Shown: piece after piece, positions 1 through 8,602 of the stretch
Numbering within the stretch: the stretch's first letter is position 1
Layout of the letters: each line of letters opens with the position of its first letter
Source: an uncultured Flavobacteriaceae bacterium
GTDB lineage: Bacteria; Bacteroidota; Bacteroidia; Flavobacteriales; Flavobacteriaceae
DNA length: 64,000 bases
Assembly: GCA_947497245.1 (NCBI GenBank)
Contig: CANMFO010000008.1
Coordinates: 1 to 64,000, forward strand
Reading direction: 5' to 3'
Made by a program: the position numbers and the translations under genes
Notes under the pieces: model-generated
What the model saw: only the letters and a program-made list of their open reading frames with translations
Databases searched by the model: none
Told to the model about the DNA's origin: nothing

Positions 1-292
1 ATCAGTTCTTTGGACACGGATACCCAGGACCTGTCGATCGATGCAGCGGGCACTACGATATCCCTTGTGGACGGAGGATCGGTGACGATCAACCCGGACG
101 ATGCGGATTCGGTTATCGGCAACGAGTACAATACTGGGATCGGCTTCGACGGCACGAATTTGACCGTGACCGACGGCGGTGGAAATCAGAGCGTGGACAT
201 CAGTTCATTGGACACGGATACCCAGGATCTGTCCATCGATGCAGCGGGCACGACCATCTCCCTTGTGGACGGAGGATCGGTAACCGTTGATA
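1..292 (+). repeat. Two-copy internal coding repeat, 198-bp period
   Basis: Bases 1-94 and 199-292 are nearly identical and stay in frame; most differences fall on third codon positions (for example acc/atc changes). The repeat probably continues upstream beyond the window, because the first copy starts at the window edge. Confidence 0.85.
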
Positions 293-831
293 TTGATGCA
301 ACAGAAGTGGATTTGAACGCGGCTTTGGACGTCGACGGCGATACGGTTAATGAGACAACCGTTCAAGAGGCTATAGAAGATTTGGCGGCCAATAGTTCAG
401 ATGACCAATTCGATGATGAGGTAGACTTAAGGACTCCTATTGATGTGGATGAGGGTGGAGTGGCATCCCCAACCAACGAAACCAACGTAGAGGAGGTAAT
501 ACAGGCTATTGCCCCTATCACCTCTAAAGCGGCCAGAATTTTCTATCCACCATCGATTGCAGTGGATGCATCAACCAATGGAACCAACCGTAAACTGAAT
601 CTTTACACGGAATATACAACCCAGTTTGCCACCCCAATGGTATCAAGTAACCTGGCACCGACAGCAATCCCAACATATACCAACACAGAATTGTACTACT
701 ATGTTACCTACTATGACAACACCGTATTTGCCAATGTATCCATAGATGAGTTTGGGGAGATGACCTACGACGTCATCAACCAACCCGCGGACTATAACTC
801 ATTGATCAATGTGGTCTTTGTAGTTAAATAA
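1..831 (+). CDS. C-terminal part of a repetitive giant surface protein (5' end outside window)
   Basis: The reading frame is open from the first base, so the true start lies upstream. The visible 276 residues begin with a repeat unit rich in Asp, Thr, Gly and Ser (core DTDTQDLSIDAAGTT) that returns 66 codons later. About 160 residues of non-repetitive sequence follow, ending in VVFVVK. Such beta-rich, acidic repeats are common in very long flavobacterial surface proteins. The C-terminus does not look like a T9SS type A or type B sorting domain. The gene sits 27 bp before a type B T9SS cargo gene and a PorP/SprF gene, so a role as a surface adhesin or appendage protein is likely but inferred. 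Catalytic motifs were not seen. Confidence 0.75.
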   Translation: MSSLDTDTQDLSIDAAGTTISLVDGGSVTINPDDADSVIGNEYNTGIGFDGTNLTVTDGGGNQSVDISSLDTDTQDLSIDAAGTTISLVDGGSVTVDIDATEVDLNAALDVDGDTVNETTVQEAIEDLAANSSDDQFDDEVDLRTPIDVDEGGVASPTNETNVEEVIQAIAPITSKAARIFYPPSIAVDASTNGTNRKLNLYTEYTTQFATPMVSSNLAPTAIPTYTNTELYYYVTYYDNTVFANVSIDEFGEMTYDVINQPADYNSLINVVFVVK

Positions 832-858
832 TTCATACCAAAAAGGACATCGATAGAA

Positions 859-2868
859 TTGAAATTCATCTATACACATAAAAAACTGTTCCTCAGCCTT
901 GTTTTTACTTTGCTGGGGATTGTTGCATCCAATGCGCAGTATTTGTTGCAAGCGCCCAATGGCGGGGATGAATCAAATTACAGGTGGTACGAAGCGTCCG
1001 ATACGGCGACAGTACTGGGAACCGATTTCTTTTTACAAGTGGATCAACCAGGAATCTATTTTGCTACCTACGATGGTACCATATGCGGCTCCAATGCGAC
1101 GGGCTATTTCATCGTAACCAATTGTAGTTCGCCCTCCAACGAAGTCACTATGGATATTACGGACAACGTTCCGCCCGGGGCAACGATAAGCTGGAGCCCT
1201 CCAGTAACGGGAGATCAAACTAGGCCAAGGGTCATCGCTACGCAAACGGTCACCAAGTATACCGCAACGATTACCAAAGCCGGAAACGACAGCAGCCTTC
1301 CAAATTTTATCGTAGTATGTATTGATCAGTCGGCCACTTTGGTCGATGATTTTGTGACCACCAATGAAGATGAGTCTACCGTAGTGGACATGTATGTCAA
1401 TGACTCAGATTTACCCACTACAGGGATTTTAACGACGACCAACCCGGTTAACGGAACGGTCACGGTGAACGACAGCGGAACACCTAACAATCCTGCCGAT
1501 GATATCATAACCTATACACCGAACCCCAATTTCAATGGTTTGGATACCTTTGATTATACGGTTTGCACTGCTTTGGGGGATTGCAGTACGGCAACGGTTA
1601 CCGTAGATGTCCTGCCTATAGTAGATGCCTTTGACGACGCGGTGACCACTAGGGAAGACACTGCGTTGGATATAGATATTTTGGCCAACGACAACGATGT
1701 GCCCACCTTGGGTACTTTGACCACGACCAACCCCTCAAGCGGTACAGTAAATATCAATGATGGGGGCACACCGAACGACCCATCTGATGATACCGTTTCC
1801 TATACTCCGAATATCGGGTTTATTGGTGCGGATACCTTTACTTATACGATTTGTGATAATTCGGCCCATTGCAGCACTGCCACCGTAACCGTGGTTGTTA
1901 CCGATGCCACGGATCTGGATACGGATGACGACGGAATCGTGGATAGTTTCGAGGATCTTGACCTCGATGGAGATGGTGATCCAACTACCGATCCAACGGA
2001 CACAGATGGCGATGGGTATGCTGATTATGTGGATATTGATAGTGACAATGATGGTATTCCCGACAACGTTGAGGCGCAGACCACCGCGGATTATATAGCA
2101 CCTAGCGGGGTAGACCTTAATTTTAATGGTTTGGACGATGCTTATGAGGCAACCGGAAACCTGGGAATCTTTCCCGTGGATACCGATGGTGATAATCTTC
2201 CCGATTATTGGGATGATGACAGTGATGACGACAATATACCCGACAATATAGAGGCACATGATTATGATAACGATGGCGTGCCCGATGTTGTCTTGATCGG
2301 TTCGGACAAAGATGACGATGGTCTTGATGACGGTTATGAAGGGTCGACAAGTATCGATATTGACGTAAACGATGAAACAAATGACCCCTTCAATGACCTA
2401 CCCAATACCGATGGTGATGGTGAATCCAATTACAGGGATACCGATGACGATGATGATGGTATTGCTTCTAGGGAAGAAGATATAGACGGAGACGGAGATT
2501 ATGCCAATGATGATAGCGACGGTGATGGAACTCCTGAATATCTGGAACCGAACATTGTGGAGAACGAAGTGGAAGTATTTAATGTAATCACACCTAATGG
2601 AGATGGTGTCCATGACGTACTGACCATAGCTGGATTGGAAAATTATCCCGACAATACCATCAAGATTTTTAACCGATGGGGCGTATTGGTATACTCGACC
2701 AGAGCGTACAACACCGAAGGAAATATCTTCGACGGTACTTCTGAGGGTCGTGTTACCGTCGATGCCGATAGAAAACTTCCAGTGGGTACCTACTTCTACA
2801 TATTGGATTATGTGGATGGCGCGGGGAATACGATCTCGCTTTCAGGATATATATATATTAACAGATAG
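859..2868 (+). CDS. T9SS type B secreted protein with cadherin-like and TSP3-type repeats
   Basis: The 669-residue protein starts at TTG (859) with a signal peptide ending SNAQ. Residues about 160-250 and 255-345 are two Ig/cadherin-like tandem domains, each opening with DD(F/D)-VTT-EDE/T and closing with a DTF-YT-C strand. Residues about 350-560 hold thrombospondin type 3-like repeats dense in DxDxDG calcium-binding motifs. The last 95 residues, beginning near NVITPNGDG and including IFNRWG, are the gliding-motility-associated (CHU_C, type B) sorting domain recognised by the type IX secretion system. It is followed after 5 bp by a PorP/SprF gene, the usual partner for type B cargo. The protein is expected on the cell surface as an adhesin; no enzyme domain is visible. 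The TTG start is chosen because it gives the signal peptide. Confidence 0.9.
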   Translation: MKFIYTHKKLFLSLVFTLLGIVASNAQYLLQAPNGGDESNYRWYEASDTATVLGTDFFLQVDQPGIYFATYDGTICGSNATGYFIVTNCSSPSNEVTMDITDNVPPGATISWSPPVTGDQTRPRVIATQTVTKYTATITKAGNDSSLPNFIVVCIDQSATLVDDFVTTNEDESTVVDMYVNDSDLPTTGILTTTNPVNGTVTVNDSGTPNNPADDIITYTPNPNFNGLDTFDYTVCTALGDCSTATVTVDVLPIVDAFDDAVTTREDTALDIDILANDNDVPTLGTLTTTNPSSGTVNINDGGTPNDPSDDTVSYTPNIGFIGADTFTYTICDNSAHCSTATVTVVVTDATDLDTDDDGIVDSFEDLDLDGDGDPTTDPTDTDGDGYADYVDIDSDNDGIPDNVEAQTTADYIAPSGVDLNFNGLDDAYEATGNLGIFPVDTDGDNLPDYWDDDSDDDNIPDNIEAHDYDNDGVPDVVLIGSDKDDDGLDDGYEGSTSIDIDVNDETNDPFNDLPNTDGDGESNYRDTDDDDDGIASREEDIDGDGDYANDDSDGDGTPEYLEPNIVENEVEVFNVITPNGDGVHDVLTIAGLENYPDNTIKIFNRWGVLVYSTRAYNTEGNIFDGTSEGRVTVDADRKLPVGTYFYILDYVDGAGNTISLSGYIYINR

Positions 2869-2873
2869 CAAAG

Positions 2874-3827
2874 ATGAAAACCGCAAATCGTTCCATATAC
2901 GCCCGTAAATGTTTCTGTACCCTGCTGGTCTTTATCATGACCTTGGTGTCCCATGGTCTGTTTGCCCAGCAAGACGCACAATATACCCAGTATATGTACA
3001 ATACGGTAAGTGTTAACCCCGGTTATGCCGGGTCGCGGGGCCATCTTAGTATTGCGGCGCTTCACCGGTCGCAGTGGGTAGGTCTGGATGGGGCACCTGT
3101 AACACAAACGTTTAACATCCACTCACCAATCGGATATAGGGGCGTCGGTCTCGGGATTTCTGTGGTAAACGACAAAATAGGTCCCACTTCCGAGACGAAT
3201 TTCGATATTGATTTTTCCTATACCATTTATACCTCTACGGAAGGTAGACTGAGCTTTGGACTAAAGGGTGGGGGCAACCTCTTGGATATTAAGTTTTCTG
3301 AGTTGAACCAATATGCACCGGATCAAACCTTGGCGCAGGACGTGGACAACAGATTTGCCCCAAATTTCGGGGCCGGGGTTTACTATCACAACGAACATTT
3401 TTATGCGGGACTGTCGGTTCCCCGATTTTTGGAGACTTCCCATTTTGATGAAGCATCCTTGTCTACCGCAAAAGAGCGAATGAACTTTTATTTTATAACG
3501 GGATACGTATGGGACCTGAATTCGTCCTTGAAATTCAAACCGGCACTATTGGCCAAGGCGGTTACCGGGGCTCCATTACAAATGGATATTTCAGCGAACT
3601 TCATGCTGAACGAAAAGTTGATTTTGGGCGGAGCCTACCGATGGGATGCCGCTTTCAGCGGGATGGTCGGGTTTAATATCTCCAATGAATTTTTAATAGG
3701 GATGGCATATGACCGGGAGACCACGGAACTGGGAAATGCTACCTTCAACAACGGTTCATTTGAGGTGATCCTGCGATACGATTTCTTCAAAACCAAGGGA
3801 AACTTGAAATCTCCCCGGTTTTTCTAG
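2874..3827 (+). CDS. PorP/SprF family T9SS outer-membrane protein
   Basis: The 317-residue protein has a signal peptide ending near LFAQQD and the family opening QYTQYMYNTVSVNPGYAGSR. The remainder alternates beta strands typical of a 14-strand porin-like barrel and ends in an aromatic residue (RFF), as outer-membrane barrels do. SprF is required in Flavobacterium for secretion or anchoring of the adhesin SprB; homologues are normally paired with one type B cargo, here the gene ending 5 bp upstream. The pair is almost certainly one operon. Which cargo it handles (only the upstream one, or also the giant protein before it) is inference. Confidence 0.92.
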   Translation: MKTANRSIYARKCFCTLLVFIMTLVSHGLFAQQDAQYTQYMYNTVSVNPGYAGSRGHLSIAALHRSQWVGLDGAPVTQTFNIHSPIGYRGVGLGISVVNDKIGPTSETNFDIDFSYTIYTSTEGRLSFGLKGGGNLLDIKFSELNQYAPDQTLAQDVDNRFAPNFGAGVYYHNEHFYAGLSVPRFLETSHFDEASLSTAKERMNFYFITGYVWDLNSSLKFKPALLAKAVTGAPLQMDISANFMLNEKLILGGAYRWDAAFSGMVGFNISNEFLIGMAYDRETTELGNATFNNGSFEVILRYDFFKTKGNLKSPRFF

Positions 3828-3875
3828 TGCATTTTTACAAATCCGATAAGGTATCGATCAAAGCATAGTATACTA

Positions 3876-3896
3876 CATCAATGAAACTCATTGATG
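3876..3896. other. Perfect 9-bp hairpin after the PorP/SprF gene
   Basis: CATCAATGA and TCATTGATG flank a 3-base loop, 50 bp after the porP-like stop. There is no T run on either side, so it is not a standard intrinsic terminator, although it may protect the 3' end of the transcript. Confidence 0.4.
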
Positions 3897-4035
3897 ACCA
3901 ATTTAATGGAAGAGTGCTTCAAGACGGTATCAAAAATCATCTATCCAGACCTGAAGTTTCGGACATATGGACGAGACGAAGCCCTAGGAGCTACATTTTA
4001 TCGTCCCCTTAACCTTATTAATACGGCAAAGGTGT

Positions 4036-4043
4036 TATTTTTG
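4036..4043 (+). promoter_or_regulatory. Probable -7 element of the idi promoter
   Basis: TATTTTTG fits the Bacteroidota consensus TAnnTTTG and lies 46 bp before the chosen idi start. No convincing -33 TTG was seen at the usual spacing. Confidence 0.45.
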
Positions 4044-4089
4044 TAAAGAAGGACACTCCCTTGAACAGGTATGTAAAAAGAACAAAAGT

Positions 4090-4623
4090 TTGGAGGAAGA
4101 ACGCGTAATACTGGTGAATCCACAGGATGAGCAGATTGGGACCATGCCCAAGATGGAGGCCCATGAGAAAGCACTGCTGCACCGTGCTTTTTCGGTTTTT
4201 ATAATGAACGATAAGGGAGAGACCCTGTTGCAACAACGCGCTGCCAGCAAATATCATTCCCCTTTGTTGTGGACCAATACCTGTTGTAGCCACCAACGGG
4301 AAGGGGAAGATAATATCGCGGCCGGGAAAAGACGCTTGCGGGAGGAAATGGGTTTCGTGACCGAACTGAACGAACTTTTTTCGTTCATTTACAAAGCCCC
4401 CTTTGACAATGGATTGACCGAACATGAGCTGGACCATGTTATGATGGGCAGCTACGACGCCGATCCTGTGGCCAATCCAGAAGAAGTGGCGGATTGGAAA
4501 TGGATGAAACCGCAGGATATCGAAACTGATATTTCCCAGTACCCGGAACGGTACACGGCTTGGTTCAAGATCATCTTTACCAAATTTTATGGCCACCTTA
4601 TCCAAAACAACGCCAAAACATGA
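4090..4623 (+). CDS. idi: Isopentenyl-diphosphate delta-isomerase (type I)
   Basis: This 177-residue Nudix-family protein interconverts isopentenyl and dimethylallyl diphosphate in cytosolic isoprenoid synthesis. The active-site segment NTCCSHQREGED holds the catalytic Cys and metal-binding His; the Nudix-like helix REEMGF and the downstream acidic segment HELDHVMMG supply further metal ligands and the acid. The start is TTG at 4090, because the family N-terminus EERVILVNPQDEQIG follows directly and no ATG or GTG start is present upstream in this frame. The stop overlaps the start of queD by four bases (ATGA), which indicates translational coupling. Length is normal for the family. Confidence 0.93.
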   Translation: MEEERVILVNPQDEQIGTMPKMEAHEKALLHRAFSVFIMNDKGETLLQQRAASKYHSPLLWTNTCCSHQREGEDNIAAGKRRLREEMGFVTELNELFSFIYKAPFDNGLTEHELDHVMMGSYDADPVANPEEVADWKWMKPQDIETDISQYPERYTAWFKIIFTKFYGHLIQNNAKT

Positions 4624-5030
4624 AGGTAAAAGTCAGTAGAAAGGCTCATTTCAATGCGGCCCATAGGCTATACCGGCCCGATTGGAGCACGGAAAGGAAC
4701 GACCGTATTTTTGGAAAATGCAACAACCCAAATTTTCACGGCCACAATTATGAGCTGATCGTAAGCGTTACAGGGGATGTTGATCCGGAGACCGGTTTTG
4801 TAATCGATATGAAGGTACTCAAGGAGTTGATCCGGGACGAAGTGGAAAACGCATTTGATCACAAAAACTTGAACCTGGAAGTGACCGAGTTCAAGAAACT
4901 GAACCCCACCGCCGAAAATATTGCCGTGATTGCATGGAACAGGCTAAGACCGCATATCGCGAAGGATAAACAATTGGAAGTGGTACTTTACGAAACACCC
5001 AGGAATTTTGTGACCTATTCTGGGGAATAG
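4620..5030 (+). CDS. queD: 6-carboxytetrahydropterin synthase (QueD/PTPS family)
   Basis: The 136-residue protein belongs to the T-fold PTPS/QueD family, which makes 6-carboxy-5,6,7,8-tetrahydropterin for queuosine (or a related pterin). Zinc ligands His15, His40 and His42 are seen in AAHRL and NFHGHNY, and the catalytic Cys is Cys34 in FGKCNNPNFHG. The motif FDHKNLN supplies the catalytic Asp/His. I start it at ATG 4620, overlapping the idi stop, rather than at a longer upstream in-frame codon inside idi, because family members begin with this short MKVKVSRKAHF strand. The pairing with idi is a flavobacterial operon habit rather than a shared pathway. Confidence 0.92.
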   Translation: MKVKVSRKAHFNAAHRLYRPDWSTERNDRIFGKCNNPNFHGHNYELIVSVTGDVDPETGFVIDMKVLKELIRDEVENAFDHKNLNLEVTEFKKLNPTAENIAVIAWNRLRPHIAKDKQLEVVLYETPRNFVTYSGE

Positions 5031-5117
5031 TCAAAAGCAAATAGCTTTCCCCTATGGTGTATACGGTCGATTCGAAACAATTAATAAATTTATCCGGAAA
5101 CAGAAAGCCCTATTTCT

Positions 5118-6086
5118 ATGAGCCTCTATCCTTTGAAGTTTCATCCAATTCTAAAAGAACGCCTCTGGGGGGGGACAAAGCTACGGGATGTCCTGGACAA
5201 GGATATTGTGAGCGATAGCACCGGGGAGAGCTGGGAACTGTCCGCGGTACCGGGCGATGTCTCAATTGTTTCCAACGGCCCCTTGGCAGGGACCTCCCTA
5301 CGGGAGCTGATCCAGGTACATTCCGAAAAATTATTGGGAAAAAGTGTGGTGGAACGCTTTGGGGCGGATTTTCCCATTTTGATCAAATTCATAGATGCGA
5401 AACGAGATCTGTCCATCCAACTGCACCCCAATGATGCCATTGCCAGGGAACGCCACAATTCTTTTGGAAAAACGGAAATGTGGTATATCATGGACGCCGA
5501 TCGGGACGCCAATGTGATTGTTGGTTTCAACAAGAACGTCACAAAGGAACAATATACCAGAAGTCTTGAAAACAATACCTTGTTGGATCTGCTGAATTAT
5601 GAGAGGGTTCGGGAAGGCGACACTTTTTTTATAGATACGGGAAAGATACATGCCATTGGAGCCGGGGTGTTGTTGGCGGAGATTCAACAAACATCGGACA
5701 TTACCTATAGGGTCTTCGATTTTAACAGGGAGGACAAAGATGGAAACTTTCGGGAACTGCATACGGATTTGGCCTTGGAGGCAATGGATTATTCCCGTAA
5801 AGACGATTTTAAAGTGCGGTATGCCGATCGGGCGAATGCGGTCAATTCCATGGTCGAATGTCCCTATTTTACGACCCGTTATGTAAACCTGACCGGTGAC
5901 ATGACCCTTGACGTTTCGGATAGGGACTCGTTTACCATTTATATGTGCGTTGGAGGTGCGGTACGGCTTGACAACGGTTTTGGCTCAGCGCGAATACAAA
6001 AAGGTGAGACGCTCCTGGTCCCTGCGGCTTCTCAGAAAATCAATTTGAAAACTGAGGGGGCAAAACTTCTGGAGGTAACGATTTAA
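5118..6086 (+). CDS. manA: Mannose-6-phosphate isomerase, class I
   Basis: This 322-residue cupin-fold enzyme interconverts mannose-6-phosphate and fructose-6-phosphate. Zinc-binding residues appear in SIQLHPNDA, in KTEMWYI and in the segment GKIHAIGAGVLLAEIQQTSD. The ERLWGG motif near the N-terminus is typical of the short bacterial form. It likely feeds GDP-mannose and surface polysaccharide synthesis. It lies 87 bp after queD in the same direction; no terminator separates them, so it may be read through from the idi promoter. Confidence 0.92.
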   Translation: MSLYPLKFHPILKERLWGGTKLRDVLDKDIVSDSTGESWELSAVPGDVSIVSNGPLAGTSLRELIQVHSEKLLGKSVVERFGADFPILIKFIDAKRDLSIQLHPNDAIARERHNSFGKTEMWYIMDADRDANVIVGFNKNVTKEQYTRSLENNTLLDLLNYERVREGDTFFIDTGKIHAIGAGVLLAEIQQTSDITYRVFDFNREDKDGNFRELHTDLALEAMDYSRKDDFKVRYADRANAVNSMVECPYFTTRYVNLTGDMTLDVSDRDSFTIYMCVGGAVRLDNGFGSARIQKGETLLVPAASQKINLKTEGAKLLEVTI

Positions 6087-6145
6087 CGGAATATAAGTGC
6101 GGTCATTCCCTTTCTTTTTTCTTCACCGATTGTTTTGAAAAACCC

Positions 6146-6153
6146 TACTTTTG
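6146..6153 (+). promoter_or_regulatory. Probable -7 element for the small gene at 6170
   Basis: TACTTTTG matches TAnnTTTG exactly. It lies only 16 bp upstream of the ATG, which implies a very short leader of about ten bases. Confidence 0.5.
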
Positions 6154-6169
6154 CAAAAAACAAATAGCA

Positions 6170-6439
6170 ATGGCAAGCATAAAGGATTTAAAGAAGGACG
6201 TAAACAATGTATTGGGTGATCTCATCGAGGCGGTTTATATCGTGGAAGCGGCCAATGGAAAAGGGGACACTAAGGAAGGTGCGCAGATTATTGACAGCGC
6301 TATCGAAACCTTCGACGACCTTATCGAAAAGATCAATTCCAGAAAAATAGAGGACAAGAAGAAACATTTCAGCGCCATTCGGACAGAATTGGAAACCAAG
6401 GCCAAAGGTCTGGTAGATAAGATAAACAAGTTGTCCTAA
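6170..6439 (+). CDS. Small conserved helical protein of unknown function
   Basis: The product has 89 residues, is strongly charged and should be almost wholly alpha-helical (Lys/Glu/Asp heptads, no Cys or Trp, no signal peptide or membrane segment). It begins MASIKDLKKDVNNVLGD and ends KINKLS. It has its own perfect -7 element just upstream and a strong terminator after its stop, so it is transcribed as a single-gene unit. I do not recognise a named family. The length and its stand-alone promoter suggest an abundant small cytosolic protein; no function is proposed. Confidence 0.8.
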   Translation: MASIKDLKKDVNNVLGDLIEAVYIVEAANGKGDTKEGAQIIDSAIETFDDLIEKINSRKIEDKKKHFSAIRTELETKAKGLVDKINKLS

Positions 6440-6454
6440 ACCGGAATGGTCAAC

Positions 6455-6489
6455 AAAAAAAGTCCCGATTCCAAAATCGGGACTTTTTT
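6455..6489. terminator. Bidirectional intrinsic terminator
   Basis: AAGTCCCGATT and AATCGGGACTT form a perfect stem with A and T runs on its two sides. It separates the convergent genes ending at 6439 (+) and 6497 (-). Confidence 0.92.
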
Positions 6490-6496
6490 ATTTGGA

Positions 6497-7201
6497 TTAT
6501 TGGTTCAAATATTTTTGCAGCGCCTTTCCGTATTTCGAAGCGGCCACCTCGGGGGTCAAGGAGTTGTTGATCGAATCCAAATATTTGCGATTGGCATCAC
6601 CCACTTCATTAAGGGCGATATAGGGTGCGATGTACGAATCTTTGTTGTTCAGCGCAAAGTTGATGGCAAAGGCGTATCCGCGCTGCATGTTCCTGTTGCT
6701 CATTCGCAATAGGGAATCTACCTGAAGTGAATCCAATGGGTTTTCCGTGGCCGTGGCACGCTGAACCAGATCCAAACTTTTCTTGTTGATGTTGGTCATT
6801 ACCTTGCGGTATTCCTCCAGTTTCCTATGGGTTTCCGAACCTTCGATACTAGCATTGGTGTCAAACGTATTCCAAGCGGTATTGATGGTGATGTTCCCCG
6901 GTTCTCCAAAAAACGTAATGCGGTCATTGATGTCGTTGTTATCCTTTTTGTCCAGATAGAGATAGAAAATCTCCGGGCTTTCCAATTCGGTCTGAAAGGA
7001 GAAATTTCCGTCCCCTTGCACTAACAATGAGTCCAAGACCACCAATGTGGAGTCCGGAACATGTTGCAGGTACAGGGTGCCTTTTTTAAGTCCTTTGATC
7101 GTACCGTTGACCACCATGGTCTTTTCCGTGGTGTCCTTGCCACAGGAAGCGAGCAGTATTGCCGCTATGGAAAATAAAAAGATGCGCTTCATTTTTTTCA
7201 T
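6497..7201 (-). CDS. DUF4369 domain lipoprotein
   Basis: The start is set at ATG 7201 (MKKMKRIF), with ATG 7192 as an alternative. The product has about 234 residues and a lipoprotein signal ending LLASC-G, so it should be anchored in the periplasm. The region VNGTIKGLKKGTLYLQHV is the opening of the DUF4369 beta domain, which in Bacteroidota often precedes a thioredoxin-like disulfide reductase domain. Here no CxxC and no thioredoxin fold follow; the C-terminal half is helical instead. It therefore looks like the stand-alone DUF4369 form. A longer frame extends upstream but lacks a sensible N-terminus. Function unknown, probably cell-envelope. Confidence 0.82.
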   Translation of the reverse strand: MKKMKRIFLFSIAAILLASCGKDTTEKTMVVNGTIKGLKKGTLYLQHVPDSTLVVLDSLLVQGDGNFSFQTELESPEIFYLYLDKKDNNDINDRITFFGEPGNITINTAWNTFDTNASIEGSETHRKLEEYRKVMTNINKKSLDLVQRATATENPLDSLQVDSLLRMSNRNMQRGYAFAINFALNNKDSYIAPYIALNEVGDANRKYLDSINNSLTPEVAASKYGKALQKYLNQ

Positions 7202-7253
7202 TTGGTGGCGCAAATATCCATAAACTTTATCAGATTTTAATACAGAAACCAAG

Positions 7254-8570
7254 TTAAACTTTTGAGGCAACTTCCATAAGATAGGCACATAGCAATGCCC
7301 CTCCGGTGCCCACCACATACCCCAAAACCGCCAATAAAACCCCTACAGAGGCCAAAGAGGGATGGAATTCGGCAGCCACCACGGGTGCGGAGGCAGCGCC
7401 GCCCACATTTGCCTGACTGCCCACTGCAAGAAAGAAATAAGGTGCCCTAATGAGCTTGGCGACCAAAATGAGCAGCCCTGCATGAATGGAGATCCATATG
7501 AAGCCGATTGCTATCAGTCCGGGGTTTTCGAGTACCCTTCCCAAATCCATTTTTATACCGATGGTGGCCACGAGAATATAGATGAACATACCGCCAATTT
7601 TGCTTGCCCCGGCTCCCTCATAGTTTTTTGCAGGGGTAAATGACATCACTATTCCTGCCGTTGTGGCGATGACGACCATCCAGAAGAAATTGGAACCCAG
7701 AAAGGAAAGAAAACTCTTTTTATCCCTTACGCTTTCAAAACTGTCGGTCAAAAAACTACTGATATGGCCTCCGAAGAAATGGGCGATGCCAACTGCGGTG
7801 AATGCCAAGGACAGCATTATCATATAATCCTTTAAAGTGGGTACCCTGGTTATTTTTTCGGCAAATTCGGTGACCTTGATCTTTAGGGTTTCAATAGCCG
7901 AAGTGTCCGCTTTGAGCCAATTGTCCAACCTTTTCGTTTTTCCCACTCCGAGCAGAATTATGGCCATCCAAATGTTGGCGACCACAATGTCTACCAACAC
8001 CATTGCCCCATACTTTTCCGGGGTATACCGGAAAATCTCGAACATGGCCGCCTGGTTCGCACCCCCTCCGATCCAGCTCCCGGCTATGGTCGAAAGTCCT
8101 CTCCATACCGCGTCAAAATCGTTTCCACCCACTGTTTCAGGTGAAAAGATCGATACGATCAAAATGGCGATGGGCCCCCCCACGATTATGCCGACCGATC
8201 CGGTCAGGAACATGATCAGTGCTTTTGAGCCCAGATTGGCAATGGCCTTTAGATCGATGCTAAGGGTCATCAGTACCAGGGCTGCCGGTAGCAAATAACG
8301 ACTTGATACAAAATATAGCTTGGATTCATGCTTTGTTGCCTGGCCCAGACTGTCAATAGTGTGCCATTCTTCCGCGATGACACCCAGGGAAGCCAATATT
8401 CCAGGTAGCAGATAGCACATTAAGACCGCGGGAACGATGCCATAAAATTTACTCCAAAATCCTGTTTTGATCGAAGAAGTGTAAAAAATAAACCCCAGAC
8501 AAAGGGCCAAAAGTCCGAAAACTACAGTATCGTTGCTAATAAGGGGTTCTGGTAAGAGGGTTTCGTTCAT
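7254..8570 (-). CDS. DUF819 family integral membrane protein
   Basis: The product has 438 residues with about ten to twelve hydrophobic helices, beginning MNETLLPEPLISNDTVVFGL. The segment SWIGGGANQAAMFEIF and the late glycine-rich helix ANVGGAASAPVVAAEFHP are characteristic of DUF819, whose topology recalls sodium-coupled or 2-keto-gluconate-type transporters; the substrate is not known. The ATG at 8570 is preferred. A TTG at 8606 in the same frame would overlap the upstream HAD gene by four bases (ATGA-like), adding 12 residues, and cannot be excluded. It is the second gene of a probable unit with the HAD phosphatase. Confidence 0.85.
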   Translation of the reverse strand: MNETLLPEPLISNDTVVFGLLALCLGFIFYTSSIKTGFWSKFYGIVPAVLMCYLLPGILASLGVIAEEWHTIDSLGQATKHESKLYFVSSRYLLPAALVLMTLSIDLKAIANLGSKALIMFLTGSVGIIVGGPIAILIVSIFSPETVGGNDFDAVWRGLSTIAGSWIGGGANQAAMFEIFRYTPEKYGAMVLVDIVVANIWMAIILLGVGKTKRLDNWLKADTSAIETLKIKVTEFAEKITRVPTLKDYMIMLSLAFTAVGIAHFFGGHISSFLTDSFESVRDKKSFLSFLGSNFFWMVVIATTAGIVMSFTPAKNYEGAGASKIGGMFIYILVATIGIKMDLGRVLENPGLIAIGFIWISIHAGLLILVAKLIRAPYFFLAVGSQANVGGAASAPVVAAEFHPSLASVGVLLAVLGYVVGTGGALLCAYLMEVASKV

Positions 8571-8602
8571 GAAGTTTGGGCTTGCATCCTTTCCAAATAT
8601 AG

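Noticed and set aside
3881-4012. A 43-codon plus-strand frame after the PorP/SprF gene
   Set aside because: It begins inside a hairpin, has no ribosome site or recognisable domain, and its composition is not distinctive; chance is more likely.
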